Assembly: GCA_024697505.1 (NCBI GenBank)
Contig: JAILFQ010000257.1
Span: 1 to 5,578, forward strand
Origin: Lachnospiraceae bacterium
GTDB lineage: Bacteria; Bacillota; Clostridia; Lachnospirales; Lachnospiraceae
Direction: 5' to 3'
DNA length: 5,578 nt
Below the pieces are notes generated by a model. It did no database searches and was not told the origin of the DNA. It saw nothing but the letters and a program-made list of their open reading frames with translations. Numbering within the stretch: the first letter of the stretch is position 1; each line of letters begins with the position of its first letter. Position numbers and translations under genes: made by a program. Below are positions 1 through 5,196 of the stretch, piece after piece.

Positions 1-6
1 AAAAAC

Positions 7-34
7 TTGTGGACTTGACTTTTTATGTTATAAT
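7..34 (+). promoter_or_regulatory. Extended -10 sigma-A promoter for the lipoprotein-plsC operon
   Basis: A perfect TATAAT lies at 29-34 and is preceded by TG at 26-27, giving the extended -10 form TGnTATAAT. The only -35 at a workable distance is the poor TTGTGG at 7-12 (16-base spacer), but an extended -10 can compensate for a weak -35. Transcription would start near 40-42, about 60 bases before the first gene. The promoter is read from sequence only. Confidence 0.72.
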
Positions 35-39
35 AAATT

Positions 40-67
40 GAATTAGTGTGGGTTTCCATTCTAATTC
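40..67 (+). promoter_or_regulatory. Hairpin at the predicted 5' end of the mRNA
   Basis: GAATTAG at 40-46 pairs with CTAATTC at 61-67. Inside it, TGG at 49-51 pairs with CCA at 56-58 around a four-base loop (52-55), with one G-U pair and one U-U mismatch between the two stems. The outer stem begins almost exactly where transcription should start, so the transcript would begin in double-stranded RNA. Such terminal stems are known to protect mRNAs from 5'-end decay, and that role here is inference. There is no U-run after it, so it is not a terminator. A DNA operator is the alternative. Confidence 0.5.
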
Positions 68-100
68 GGGTTATCTTATTATATTAGCAGGGATTGAATT

Positions 101-1771
101 ATGAAAAACAACATGTTCTTTAGGGGGTCCGAGCATGCTCATTCCAAAAAATTATTGTGGCTTTCTGTTATGGTAGCCACTGTTCTTCTTGCGGGATGTG
201 ATAAGTCCCCTTCGCAAACAACAGAAAACCGGGTTACAGATACTCCTACAGTTACAGAACCCGTAAGAAATGAGAGTACAGCAACTCCTACACCAACCGA
301 AAAGGCGGAGACGAGTCCTACGCCGGAACCGACAAAAGCACCGACAAATACGCCGGTTCCTACCAATACACCGGCTCCTACAAACACACCGGCTCCTACA
401 AATGCGCCTACTGTCACTCCTACACCGGAGCCGACTCCGGTTCCTGCAGTTCCGGCAGCGCCGCAGGAGATCAATTTAAACCTCAACACTTACACTTTCC
501 TTGTAAACAGGGATTATCTGCTTCCTTCGGATTACGAACCGTCAGACCTGGTTATCTGCCGTATTCCTTATGCATCAACAAGTTCCTACAGCAGCCGGTG
601 CATGTTGCGTAAAGATGCCGCATTCGCTCTTGAAGACCTTGTTGAAGACGCAAAGAAAGACGGAATAGCTCTTGTGGGTATTTCCGGTTACAGGTCTTAC
701 ACAAGACAGTTTGAGATTTACTCTACAAATTACTTTACAAAAGGGCCTGCCCACACCAATTTTTATTCGGCACCGGCAGGAGCAAGCGAACACCAGACAG
801 GTCTTGCAATGGACCTTTCCTGTGCAGAAGTGGGTTACGACCTTATTACAAGGTTTGAGTCCACGCCTGAAGGCATATGGCTTAAAAACAATTGCTGGAA
901 ATACGGGTATATTCTACGCTACACCGAAGGCGACGAAGACATTACCGGCTACGCCTACGAACCATGGCATATAAGATATGTGGGAGTGGAGCTTGCCTAC
1001 TACCTCACAACCAATAAAATGACTTTGGAAGAATACTACGGAACCTCAATTACAGTTCCTGCTTCCAAGCTTTCCGAAAGCTGCCTTGTAGATAATACAA
1101 ATCCAATCTTTATAAGGATTATGGAAAAATACGCGGCAAAGAAATACATAACAGATGAAAACGGAAACTTCATCGTATCTCCTGTTACGGGAAACTACTA
1201 CACAAGCCTAATGGTCCACGACACAGACGGTTCTGTTGTCTACTATGAAGATGAAGATGGCCTCAGTCAGATTGCTTACTGCGAGCCTGTGTTCAATCTT
1301 GATGGCACATTAGCCCTAGATTCAAATGACAAACCTATATTCAAAGAACTTGTTTACAATGATGACGACACCCTTTACCGATACGAAAACGGGGCTCCCG
1401 CATTCAGAGACGCCGTATACGACCGGGACGGATTTGTGGCAAAAAACAGAAAAGGCGAATACCTATTCACAGAAATAGTCCGCGACTACTTCGGAAACTT
1501 CTTTACGTATGAAGGCAAGCTTTTATGTACTGTTCCACAGCGAAATACAAGTCTTAATGTACTTTTTGAGGGATTATATACGCCTTTGTTCTACACGCCA
1601 AAATACGATACAGACGAAGCCAGCGAGACCTTCGGTTCGATCATTACACTTGAAGGCGGCTACCCGGACTACAGTAGTAACGAGAGTTACTATTTAATAA
1701 ATTATTACTGGGAAGAGAGAGTCGAAGAAATAAAGACCAATAAATCCGGCAATAACGGCATGGAGGAATAA
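101..1771 (+). CDS. Lipoprotein with VanY-type D-alanyl-D-alanine carboxypeptidase domain (peptidase M15B) and C-terminal repeats
   Basis: This 556-residue surface lipoprotein probably trims the terminal D-Ala of peptidoglycan stem peptides outside the membrane. Residues 16-33 form a lipoprotein signal (KK, hydrophobic stretch, lipobox LAGC with Cys33 as the lipidation site). Residues about 36-118 are a Pro/Thr/Glu-rich wall-spanning linker with four PTNTPx repeats. The catalytic domain covers about 140-300: GYRS at 196-199; SEHQTGLAMD at 229-238 with zinc ligands His231 and Asp238; and EPWH at 287-290 with catalytic Glu287 and zinc ligand His290. All expected M15B residues are present. Residues 353-475 carry tandem repeats not normally part of VanY. 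The start is ATG 101, with AGGGA at 89-93; ATG 113 lacks a ribosome site. It is the first gene of an operon with plsC, one base apart. A role in vancomycin resistance is not implied, since no van ligase genes are seen. The fold call is firm; the exact substrate (D,D- versus L,D-) is less so. Confidence 0.9.
   Translation: MKNNMFFRGSEHAHSKKLLWLSVMVATVLLAGCDKSPSQTTENRVTDTPTVTEPVRNESTATPTPTEKAETSPTPEPTKAPTNTPVPTNTPAPTNTPAPTNAPTVTPTPEPTPVPAVPAAPQEINLNLNTYTFLVNRDYLLPSDYEPSDLVICRIPYASTSSYSSRCMLRKDAAFALEDLVEDAKKDGIALVGISGYRSYTRQFEIYSTNYFTKGPAHTNFYSAPAGASEHQTGLAMDLSCAEVGYDLITRFESTPEGIWLKNNCWKYGYILRYTEGDEDITGYAYEPWHIRYVGVELAYYLTTNKMTLEEYYGTSITVPASKLSESCLVDNTNPIFIRIMEKYAAKKYITDENGNFIVSPVTGNYYTSLMVHDTDGSVVYYEDEDGLSQIAYCEPVFNLDGTLALDSNDKPIFKELVYNDDDTLYRYENGAPAFRDAVYDRDGFVAKNRKGEYLFTEIVRDYFGNFFTYEGKLLCTVPQRNTSLNVLFEGLYTPLFYTPKYDTDEASETFGSIITLEGGYPDYSSNESYYLINYYWEERVEEIKTNKSGNNGMEE
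341..412 (+). repeat. Four tandem 18-base units encoding PTNTPx in the wall-spanning linker
   Basis: Units at 341-358, 359-376, 377-394 and 395-412 encode PTNTPV, PTNTPA, PTNTPA and PTNAPT (residues 81-104). They sit in a longer Pro/Thr linker between the lipid anchor and the peptidase domain. The unit length is a multiple of three, so gain or loss of copies by slippage would change linker length without a frameshift. Confidence 0.85.
1157..1525 (+). repeat. About 21-residue tandem protein repeats in the C-terminus of the carboxypeptidase
   Basis: Residues 353-374, 375-399, 400-420, 421-441, 442-462 and a partial unit from 463 line up as repeats. The three central copies are exactly 21 residues. 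Each opens with a turn such as NGN, DGS, DGT, DDT, DGF or FGN, has a second turn near the middle (ND, NG, KG), and most end with a pattern like P-x-F-x-x-x-V-Y-D/N. This looks like a string of beta-hairpins. The DNA of the copies has diverged, so these are old repeats. The function is unknown; ligand or wall binding is an inference by analogy with other surface repeat modules. Confidence 0.65.
1762..1767 (+). promoter_or_regulatory. Ribosome binding site of plsC inside the end of the upstream gene
   Basis: GGAGGA overlaps the last codons of the carboxypeptidase gene, five bases before ATG 1773. With only one base between the TAA and the ATG, ribosomes ending the first gene can restart on plsC, so translation is probably coupled. 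Confidence 0.85.
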
Positions 1772-1772
1772 A

Positions 1773-2516
1773 ATGCGTACGCTTATAATGCTTCTTGGGT
1801 ATTTGTTATTCTTTATAATAACTTTACCAGCGTTCTTAATTCTTCTTATTGTAAAGAAGTTTAATCCTATAGCCTGCCACAAAGCAGCACAATGGTTCAT
1901 AAGATTCGGGTTTAAATTCACCCTTATTCCTACCGGAATAAAGCTTAAAGTAATAGGCAAAGACAGAGTACCAAAGGATGGTTCCATGCTTTTTGTAACC
2001 AACCACAGAAGTTATCTGGATACCCCTATTGCCTACTCGAACATACCGGTGCCGGTTGGCTTTGTTGCAAAAAAGCAGATTGGAAAAGTGCCTTTCCTCT
2101 CCTGGTGGATGAGACTTTTACATTGCTACTTCTTAGACAGAGAAGACCCGAGAGACGGACTGAAAATGGTTCTTACAGGCATTGAAAACATAAACAACGG
2201 CATCTCAATGTTTATTGCCCCGGAAGGAACCAGAAACCACAAAGACGAAATGCTCCCATTTAAAGAAGGAGCGCTCAAAATAGCCGCTAAAGCAAATTGT
2301 CCTATAATCCCTATTGCTTTATCCGGTACGGATGATATACTTGAGAATCATTTCCCTTGGGTAAAAAAAGGGCCCGTAGTTATGGAGTTTGGGGAACCTA
2401 TTTACCCGGATAAACTTTCGCCTGATGACAAGAAGGCACTTGGCGCTTATACAAGAAGCGTCATTGCCGGAATGCTTGATAATAATAAAAAATATATAAC
2501 GAAAGGAGGACAATAA
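1773..2516 (+). CDS. plsC: 1-acyl-sn-glycerol-3-phosphate acyltransferase (PlsC family)
   Basis: This 247-residue membrane enzyme of the LPLAT/PlsC family should transfer an acyl chain to the sn-2 position of lysophosphatidic acid, making phosphatidic acid for phospholipid synthesis at the inner face of the membrane. Residues about 4-27 form a hydrophobic anchor. The catalytic block NHRSYLD is at 77-83, matching NHxxxxD with His78 and Asp83. The phosphate-binding block PEGTR is at 150-154, with downstream PFKEGALKIA and the CPIIPIAL segment typical of the family. Length is normal for bacterial PlsC. It is translationally coupled to the upstream lipoprotein and followed two bases later by the next gene. 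Some PlsC-like proteins acylate other lysolipids, so substrate specificity is inferred from family; the gene symbol follows the family. Confidence 0.92.
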   Translation: MRTLIMLLGYLLFFIITLPAFLILLIVKKFNPIACHKAAQWFIRFGFKFTLIPTGIKLKVIGKDRVPKDGSMLFVTNHRSYLDTPIAYSNIPVPVGFVAKKQIGKVPFLSWWMRLLHCYFLDREDPRDGLKMVLTGIENINNGISMFIAPEGTRNHKDEMLPFKEGALKIAAKANCPIIPIALSGTDDILENHFPWVKKGPVVMEFGEPIYPDKLSPDDKKALGAYTRSVIAGMLDNNKKYITKGGQ

Positions 2517-2518
2517 TT

Positions 2519-3031
2519 ATGCCAACATGGGCAATTGTTTTAATAATTGTTCTTGCTGTAATCCTCGCTGCACTTGTTGCACTTATGATATTCGGAAGTA
2601 AGATGCAGAAAAAGTCCGAAAAAGCTCAGGCAGATATGATGGTTGGTGCCCAGACCTATTCAATTCTGGTAATCGACAAAAAAATGATGAAACTGTCAGA
2701 AGCCGGATTCCCACAGGTGGTAGTCGACCAGACACCTAAGTATCTTCGCAGATCTAAGGTTCCGGTTGTTAAGGCAAAGATCGGTCCAAGAGTTTTAAGT
2801 TGCATGTGTGATGCCAAAATATTTGACCTTATTCCTGTAAAAAAGGAAGTTAAGGCTCTTATGAACGGTATCTACATTATAGACGTAAAAGGTCTTAGAA
2901 GCGGCCTTGACACAAATGTGGAAAAGAAAGGCTTTTTTGCCAGACTCCGAGCAAAAGCCGGAAAAAAGCTTGATGAAGCTAACGCACAGAAAGCGGCTCT
3001 TTCCAAAGAATCAAAAAAGAAGAACAAATAA
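2519..3031 (+). CDS. Single-pass membrane protein of unknown function, lysine-rich tail
   Basis: I do not recognise a named family for this 170-residue protein. Residues 3-25 are a strongly hydrophobic helix, followed by KMQKK, so the rest is predicted to face the cytoplasm. The middle (about 45-130) alternates short hydrophobic strands with charged turns, including VVVDQTPKYL and a KIGPRVLSCMCD segment with a CxC pair, and looks like a compact folded domain. The tail from about 135 is very rich in Lys and Ala and ends KKKNK, suggesting contact with phospholipid heads or nucleic acid. The ribosome site AAAGGAGG (2502-2509) is excellent and overlaps the end of plsC, so the protein is probably made together with PlsC. 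A helper role in envelope lipid work is a guess from context. Confidence 0.8.
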   Translation: MPTWAIVLIIVLAVILAALVALMIFGSKMQKKSEKAQADMMVGAQTYSILVIDKKMMKLSEAGFPQVVVDQTPKYLRRSKVPVVKAKIGPRVLSCMCDAKIFDLIPVKKEVKALMNGIYIIDVKGLRSGLDTNVEKKGFFARLRAKAGKKLDEANAQKAALSKESKKKNK

Positions 3032-3038
3032 TAAAAGT

Positions 3039-3069
3039 ATTGGGCAGTGCTTTGCACTGCCTAATTTTT
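3039..3069 (+). terminator. Rho-independent terminator-like hairpin, possibly a partial attenuator
   Basis: GGCAGTGC at 3043-3050 and GCACTGCC at 3054-3061 make a perfect 8-bp stem with a TTT loop, extendable by A-T and G-U pairs to 3039/3065 and running into five Ts at 3065-3069. This has the shape of an intrinsic terminator for the 101-3031 operon. The HAD gene begins 11 bases after the T-run and no clear promoter is seen between, so the hairpin may instead reduce rather than stop readthrough. Confidence 0.75.
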
Positions 3070-3073
3070 GAGG
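3070..3073 (+). promoter_or_regulatory. Ribosome site GAGG that fixes the HAD gene start at ATG 3080
   Basis: GAGG lies six bases before ATG 3080. An in-frame TTG at 3068 could extend the protein by four residues, but that codon sits in the terminator T-run, overlaps this site, and has no ribosome site of its own. ATG 3080 is therefore preferred. Confidence 0.8.
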
Positions 3074-3079
3074 TTTTAT

Positions 3080-3733
3080 ATGAATAAAAACAAGTATGAT
3101 CTTGCCGTCTTTGATATGGACGGAACAATCCTTTATACCCTGGAAGATTTAAAAAACAGCGTAAACCATACCATGAGAAATCTGGGTTTCCCTGAAAGAA
3201 CTCTTGAAGAAATAAAGGCTTTTGTAGGTAACGGTGTTCCTACCCTTTTAAAAAGAAGTGCTCCGGAAGGAACTTCAGATGAAGTCCTGAAAAAAGCTTA
3301 CGATATATTTGCAGCCCACTACAAGATTCATGGTGCTGACAATACCAGCCCTTACGAAGGAATAGTAGATATTATTCCCCGGATCAAAGCTCTGGGCATT
3401 AAAACCGCGGTTGTTTCCAATAAAGCTGATTTTGCTGTGCAGATACTTTGCAAGCAGTTCTTTAACGGACTTTTTGATGTTTCCATCGGAGACAGAGAAG
3501 GCTATAAAAACAAACCGGCTCCGGACCTTGTAAATCTTGCCCTTAAAGAGGCCGGAGTTTCCAAGGAACATGCCGTTTATATAGGCGACTCCGACGTGGA
3601 CATTCAAACAGCAAAAAATTCGGACCTTCCTTGCATCAGTGTTACCTGGGGTTTCAGAAGTCCCGAATTTTTAAAAGAGCATGGAGCAACAGATTTTGCC
3701 CATACTCCCGAAGATTTACTTAAATTTTTTTAA
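3080..3733 (+). CDS. HAD-superfamily phosphatase, phosphoglycolate phosphatase-like
   Basis: This 217-residue soluble hydrolase has all four HAD motifs. Motif I is DMDGT at 12-16 (nucleophile Asp12, acid/base Asp14). Motif II is Ser113 in VVSNK. Motif III is Lys145 in KNKPAPD. Motif IV is GDSDVD at 169-174, with Asp170 and Asp174 placed to hold magnesium. The helical cap insert between motifs I and II (about residues 20-85) is the type found in Gph and related phosphatases, and the length fits. The likely role is removal of phosphate from small metabolites such as 2-phosphoglycolate formed during DNA repair, but HAD members of this subgroup vary in substrate, so no symbol is given. It follows a terminator-like hairpin, and its stop overlaps the stop of the convergent DUF1934 gene. 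Confidence 0.9.
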   Translation: MNKNKYDLAVFDMDGTILYTLEDLKNSVNHTMRNLGFPERTLEEIKAFVGNGVPTLLKRSAPEGTSDEVLKKAYDIFAAHYKIHGADNTSPYEGIVDIIPRIKALGIKTAVVSNKADFAVQILCKQFFNGLFDVSIGDREGYKNKPAPDLVNLALKEAGVSKEHAVYIGDSDVDIQTAKNSDLPCISVTWGFRSPEFLKEHGATDFAHTPEDLLKFF

Positions 3734-4152
3734 TTGCATTGCTCGCAAACTTCAATATCAAGTTCGCAGTCTATAGGCAATGTTGAATTAACGGTAAGCC
3801 CGTATAAAAGCTTTACACTAAGGCTTTGCGGGCTTTCGTAAATTTTTAGTTCCTTTGTTTCTATCTTCATTTCCATTCTTCCGAAGGGGGTCTCATAAAG
3901 AGCAAATTCCTGCTTTCCTTCTTCAAAAGACATAAGCGTTTTTACAACCCCGTCTTTTATCATGTCCATGGAATTATATCTGATCTTGAAGCGATTTTTT
4001 GTTATATTTCCATCTTCATCCACTTCTTCATAGGAGACATAACGCACTCCGTCTTTCTCAAGGTACTTTCCGACACTTATAACCTCGATTGGCTCTGCGT
4101 TCTCCATATCCGATTGTTTTCCTCGTACGGTTACAATAACGTTTCTCTTCAT
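3730..4152 (-). CDS. DUF1934 (YwiB-like) beta-barrel protein
   Basis: This 140-residue protein looks like the DUF1934 family typified by Bacillus subtilis YwiB, a lipocalin-like beta-barrel of unknown role. Visible hallmarks are the N-terminal strand NVIVTVRGKQ, the YVSYEE strand, the basic FKIRYNSM strand, the ETPFGRMEMKIETKEL hairpin region (about 87-102) and a closing strand LPIDCELDIEV. It alternates beta-strand patterns with acidic turns, and has no signal peptide or membrane helix. The C-terminus ends CEQCN, a CxxC pair (136 and 139) I do not associate with the family core. Its ATG overlaps the ispE TGA as ATGA, and a purine-rich AAAGGAAG stretch in the ispE end serves as ribosome site, so it is translated with ispE. 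Its stop overlaps the opposite HAD gene by 4 bases. Confidence 0.82.
   Translation of the reverse strand: MKRNVIVTVRGKQSDMENAEPIEVISVGKYLEKDGVRYVSYEEVDEDGNITKNRFKIRYNSMDMIKDGVVKTLMSFEEGKQEFALYETPFGRMEMKIETKELKIYESPQSLSVKLLYGLTVNSTLPIDCELDIEVCEQCN
3796..3847 (+). terminator. Possible terminator of the HAD transcript buried in the convergent gene
   Basis: AAGCCCG at 3796-3802 pairs with CGGGCTT at 3829-3835, and an inner stem AAAGC 3807-3811 / GCTTT 3823-3827 extends it past a three-base bulge. Five Ts follow at 3843-3847, seven bases after the stem. It lies about 60 bases past the HAD stop, antisense to the DUF1934 end. The long loop and offset T-run make it a weak call. Confidence 0.3.
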
Positions 4153-5036
4153 TCTTCTCTTCCTTTAAACTCTGTTATAAACACATTGGGTCCATAACCT
4201 TCTTTTAAAAAGGCATCTTTCGCTGTTTTTATATCTTCCTCTCTTTCAAAAAGTCCAAACACCGTAGGACCGCTTCCACTCATCATTGAAGCCTCGGCTC
4301 CGAAGGACAGCATCTTTTCTTCTATTTCTTTAACCTGAGGCACGAGCCTACGTGTAACACCCTCGAGCCTGTTGCCCAAAGTTTCTGCAAGACTGTCTTT
4401 GTTTTTTTCTCTGATCGCCTTAAGGCAGTTTTCCACATGAGGATGAGGAATCTCCGGGCAGTTATCCACTTCTTTGTATACTTTTCCGGTAACAACATCT
4501 GCAGAAGGCTTAACAAGCAGAACAAAAAATCCCGGTGCTGCGGGAAGAACGGTTAATTTTTCACCTATCCCTTCAGCCAGGGCGGTTCCGTTCATTACAC
4601 AATATGGAATGTCTGCTCCAAGCTCTGCCCCAAGTCCCTGAAGAACGGTTTCTTCAACATTTACATCGTACAATCTGTTAAGAGCACGAAAAACAGCTGC
4701 CGCATCCGCACTTCCGCCTGCAAGCCCGGCTGCGGAAGGAATACGTTTATCAACTTTTATTCTAAGGCCTTTAAAATGTCCTTCGTATGTATTGCAAAAA
4801 AGCTCTGCAGCTTTATAAACAAGATTTGTTTTATCCCAGGCAATATCCGGGTGCAATTCCTCGTTTGTTGCTAAAAGTTCTATCTTGCCGGTCTGTGTCT
4901 CTTCTATGGTTAAGACATCGCACAAAGCAAGGGACTGCATTATCATTTTAACCTCGTGGTAACCGTCTGTACGCTTACCTAGTACGTCCAGACAAAGATT
5001 TATTTTAGCATACGCATTTTCTTTTACGCTTTTCAT
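4149..5036 (-). CDS. ispE: 4-diphosphocytidyl-2-C-methyl-D-erythritol kinase
   Basis: IspE is a cytosolic GHMP-family kinase that phosphorylates the 2-hydroxyl of CDP-ME with ATP, the fourth step of the MEP isoprenoid pathway. The 295-residue length is standard. Motif 1 is AYAKINLCLDV (8-18) with substrate-binding Lys11, followed by KRTDGYHEV. Motif 2, the ATP phosphate loop, is PSAAGLAGGSADAAA (100-114). Catalytic Asp142 lies in GADIPYCV, matching the Lys/Asp pair known from E. coli IspE. Motif 3 is MSGSGPTVFG (252-261). Nothing is missing. The start is ATG 5036, with a modest purine-rich AAAGAGAAAG stretch upstream and a promoter ending near 5072. It leads the DUF1934 gene through a 4-base ATGA overlap. 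Having the MEP pathway agrees with a clostridial host. Confidence 0.97.
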   Translation of the reverse strand: MKSVKENAYAKINLCLDVLGKRTDGYHEVKMIMQSLALCDVLTIEETQTGKIELLATNEELHPDIAWDKTNLVYKAAELFCNTYEGHFKGLRIKVDKRIPSAAGLAGGSADAAAVFRALNRLYDVNVEETVLQGLGAELGADIPYCVMNGTALAEGIGEKLTVLPAAPGFFVLLVKPSADVVTGKVYKEVDNCPEIPHPHVENCLKAIREKNKDSLAETLGNRLEGVTRRLVPQVKEIEEKMLSFGAEASMMSGSGPTVFGLFEREEDIKTAKDAFLKEGYGPNVFITEFKGREE

Positions 5037-5071
5037 AAATTTTTCTTTCTCTTTTCTTTGTTGTTATTAGT

Positions 5072-5100
5072 ATTCTACCTTCAAGTTACTTTCTTGGCAA
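5072..5100 (-). promoter_or_regulatory. Sigma-A type promoter of ispE-DUF1934
   Basis: Read on the minus strand, TTGCCA (5100-5095) is a 5/6 match to the -35 box and TAGAAT (5077-5072) a 5/6 match to the -10 box, with an ideal 17-base spacer. Transcription would start near 5065, giving an untranslated leader of about 30 bases before ATG 5036. Confidence 0.75.
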
Positions 5101-5110
5101 TAATGCGGTA

Positions 5111-5138
5111 TAAAGTTTTTTCCAATTGTTGCCGATAA
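5111..5138 (+). promoter_or_regulatory. Sigma-D/sigma-28 (FliA-type) flagellar promoter
   Basis: TAAAGTTT at 5111-5118 and GCCGATAA at 5131-5138 are exact copies of the two halves of the flagellar sigma-28 consensus. The spacer from TAAA to GCCGATAA is 16 bases, one more than the usual 15. No good sigma-A pair fits this side: TATATAAA at 5143-5150 has no -35 partner. Transcription would start near 5145. The gene downstream should be switched on with flagellin, chemoreceptors and other late motility genes. Confidence 0.82.
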
Positions 5139-5156
5139 AACTTATATAAAATGCAC

Positions 5157-5190
5157 CGGGTCAAGGACGACCTGTTTCTTAAAAGGAGGA
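5157..5190 (+). promoter_or_regulatory. Candidate CsrA-binding leader: GGA hexaloop hairpin plus GGA in the Shine-Dalgarno
   Basis: Bases 5157-5162 and 5169-5174 form a 6-bp stem (one G-U pair) closing the six-base loop AAGGAC. The C-G pair around the loop gives CAAGGACG, matching the CsrA core CARGGANG, and CsrA is known to prefer GGA in a hexaloop. A second GGA sits in the AAGGAGG ribosome site (5183-5189), exactly 20 bases downstream of the first, a distance one CsrA dimer can bridge. Binding would block translation. The csrA gene is not in this window. Confidence 0.5.
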
Positions 5191-5196
5191 AAAGAT

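Noticed and set aside
15..34. TTGACT at 15-20 as the -35 partner of TATAAT at 29-34
   Set aside because: The spacer is only 8 bases, far too short for sigma-A; the extended -10 reading explains the promoter better.
139..489. Minus-strand frame rich in Gly and Val opposite the lipoprotein linker
   Set aside because: It is the antisense of the Pro/Thr repeat, which forces Gly/Val codons. It has no ribosome site and lies inside a well-supported gene.
101..1771. Vancomycin resistance gene
   Set aside because: VanY-type domains are common in ordinary wall-remodelling lipoproteins. No VanHAX or VanRS genes are nearby.
3068..3082. TTG 3068 as HAD gene start
   Set aside because: It lies in the terminator T-run and overlaps the GAGG that serves ATG 3080; the four extra residues match no HAD feature.
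5094..5138. Near-duplicate TTGGCAATAA (5094) and TTGCCGATAA (5129), as if a duplicated promoter
   Set aside because: The upstream copy has no TAAA box at the right distance and its bases are already used by the ispE -35 box. The similarity is short enough to be chance.
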